Source: Pseudomonas sp. PB120 (lineage in GTDB: Bacteria > Pseudomonadota > Gammaproteobacteria > Pseudomonadales > Pseudomonadaceae). Taken from it: a stretch of 45,210 nucleotides of DNA. The notes under the pieces are model-generated. The model did not search any database and was not told the origin of the DNA. It was given only the letters and a program-made list of their open reading frames with translations. Where the stretch lies: positions 1-45,210 of the forward strand of contig NZ_RWIN01000021.1 in assembly GCF_009761815.1 (NCBI RefSeq). The letters are read 5' to 3'. Of this stretch, positions 45,152 through 45,210 are shown piece by piece; within the stretch, counting starts at the first letter, position 1; every line of letters begins with the position of its first letter. Both the position numbers and the translations under genes were made by a program.

Positions 45152-45210
45152 CCTGTGGCGAGGGAGCTTGCTCCCGCTGGACTGCGTAGCAGGCCCTCTT
45201 TTTGGGGCCG
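45152..45210. repeat. Inverted repeat of the TGTGGCGAGGGAGC type, cut by the window end
   Basis: Starts CTGTGGCGAGGGAGCTTGCT and continues with CTGGACTGCGTAGCAGGCCC. The left arm matches the element at 17170. The right arm would lie beyond the window. Confidence 0.75.

Overview
The window is bacterial, GC-rich and almost certainly from a fluorescent Pseudomonas (P. fluorescens group). It carries a pyoverdine side-chain synthetase pair with an FpvA-type receptor, a quinohemoprotein amine dehydrogenase operon, a DUF1652 protein, and many copies of the REP-like motif GTGGGAGCGAGC that is typical of these genomes. No tRNA, rRNA, CRISPR array or intact transposon was seen.

Layout. (1) 100-8300: amine catabolism. 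An aldehyde dehydrogenase (PeaE/FeaB type, minus strand) lies about 2 kb upstream of the operon qhpA-qhpD-qhpC-qhpB. That operon encodes the dihaem alpha subunit, the radical SAM maturase, the tiny CTQ-bearing gamma subunit and the beta-propeller subunit. Together these would oxidise primary amines such as phenylethylamine in the periplasm and the resulting aldehyde in the cytoplasm. Three small genes of unknown role lie between them. The maturation genes qhpE, qhpF and qhpG are not in the window. (2) 8446-14002: housekeeping and stress genes: an LprI-like protein, an ADP-ribosylglycohydrolase, an AHSA1-domain protein, isonitrile hydratase (inhA) divergent from a GlxA-type AraC regulator, an epoxide-hydrolase-like enzyme and an orphan protein. 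The gap at 10562-10923 holds a strong candidate for an Rsm-family (RsmX/Y/Z-like) regulatory RNA: GGA motifs presented in hairpin loops, ending in a clear terminator. (3) 14332-17150: a GH15 glycoside hydrolase and an MFS transporter broken by two internal deletions. (4) 17316-45210: a pyoverdine locus. A PvdG-like thioesterase precedes two overlapping NRPS genes of 3657 and 3918 residues, then an HSL-family hydrolase, then a convergent TonB-dependent ferripyoverdine receptor with an N-terminal signalling domain.

Reading the adenylation pockets by hand gives D-Ala, Lys, Thr, D-Ser, (acylated) hydroxyornithine, then hydroxyornithine with a terminal thioesterase. This fits a short pyoverdine side chain appended to the chromophore precursor made by PvdL, which is encoded elsewhere. 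PvdS-type iron-starvation boxes precede the thioesterase and the first synthetase, and Fur-box-like sequences precede the first synthetase and the receptor. One condensation domain has a D-donor signature, but no epimerase domain lies upstream of it. This is the most unusual feature of the assembly line.

Identifications rest on motifs and on remembered family sequences. No database search was possible.
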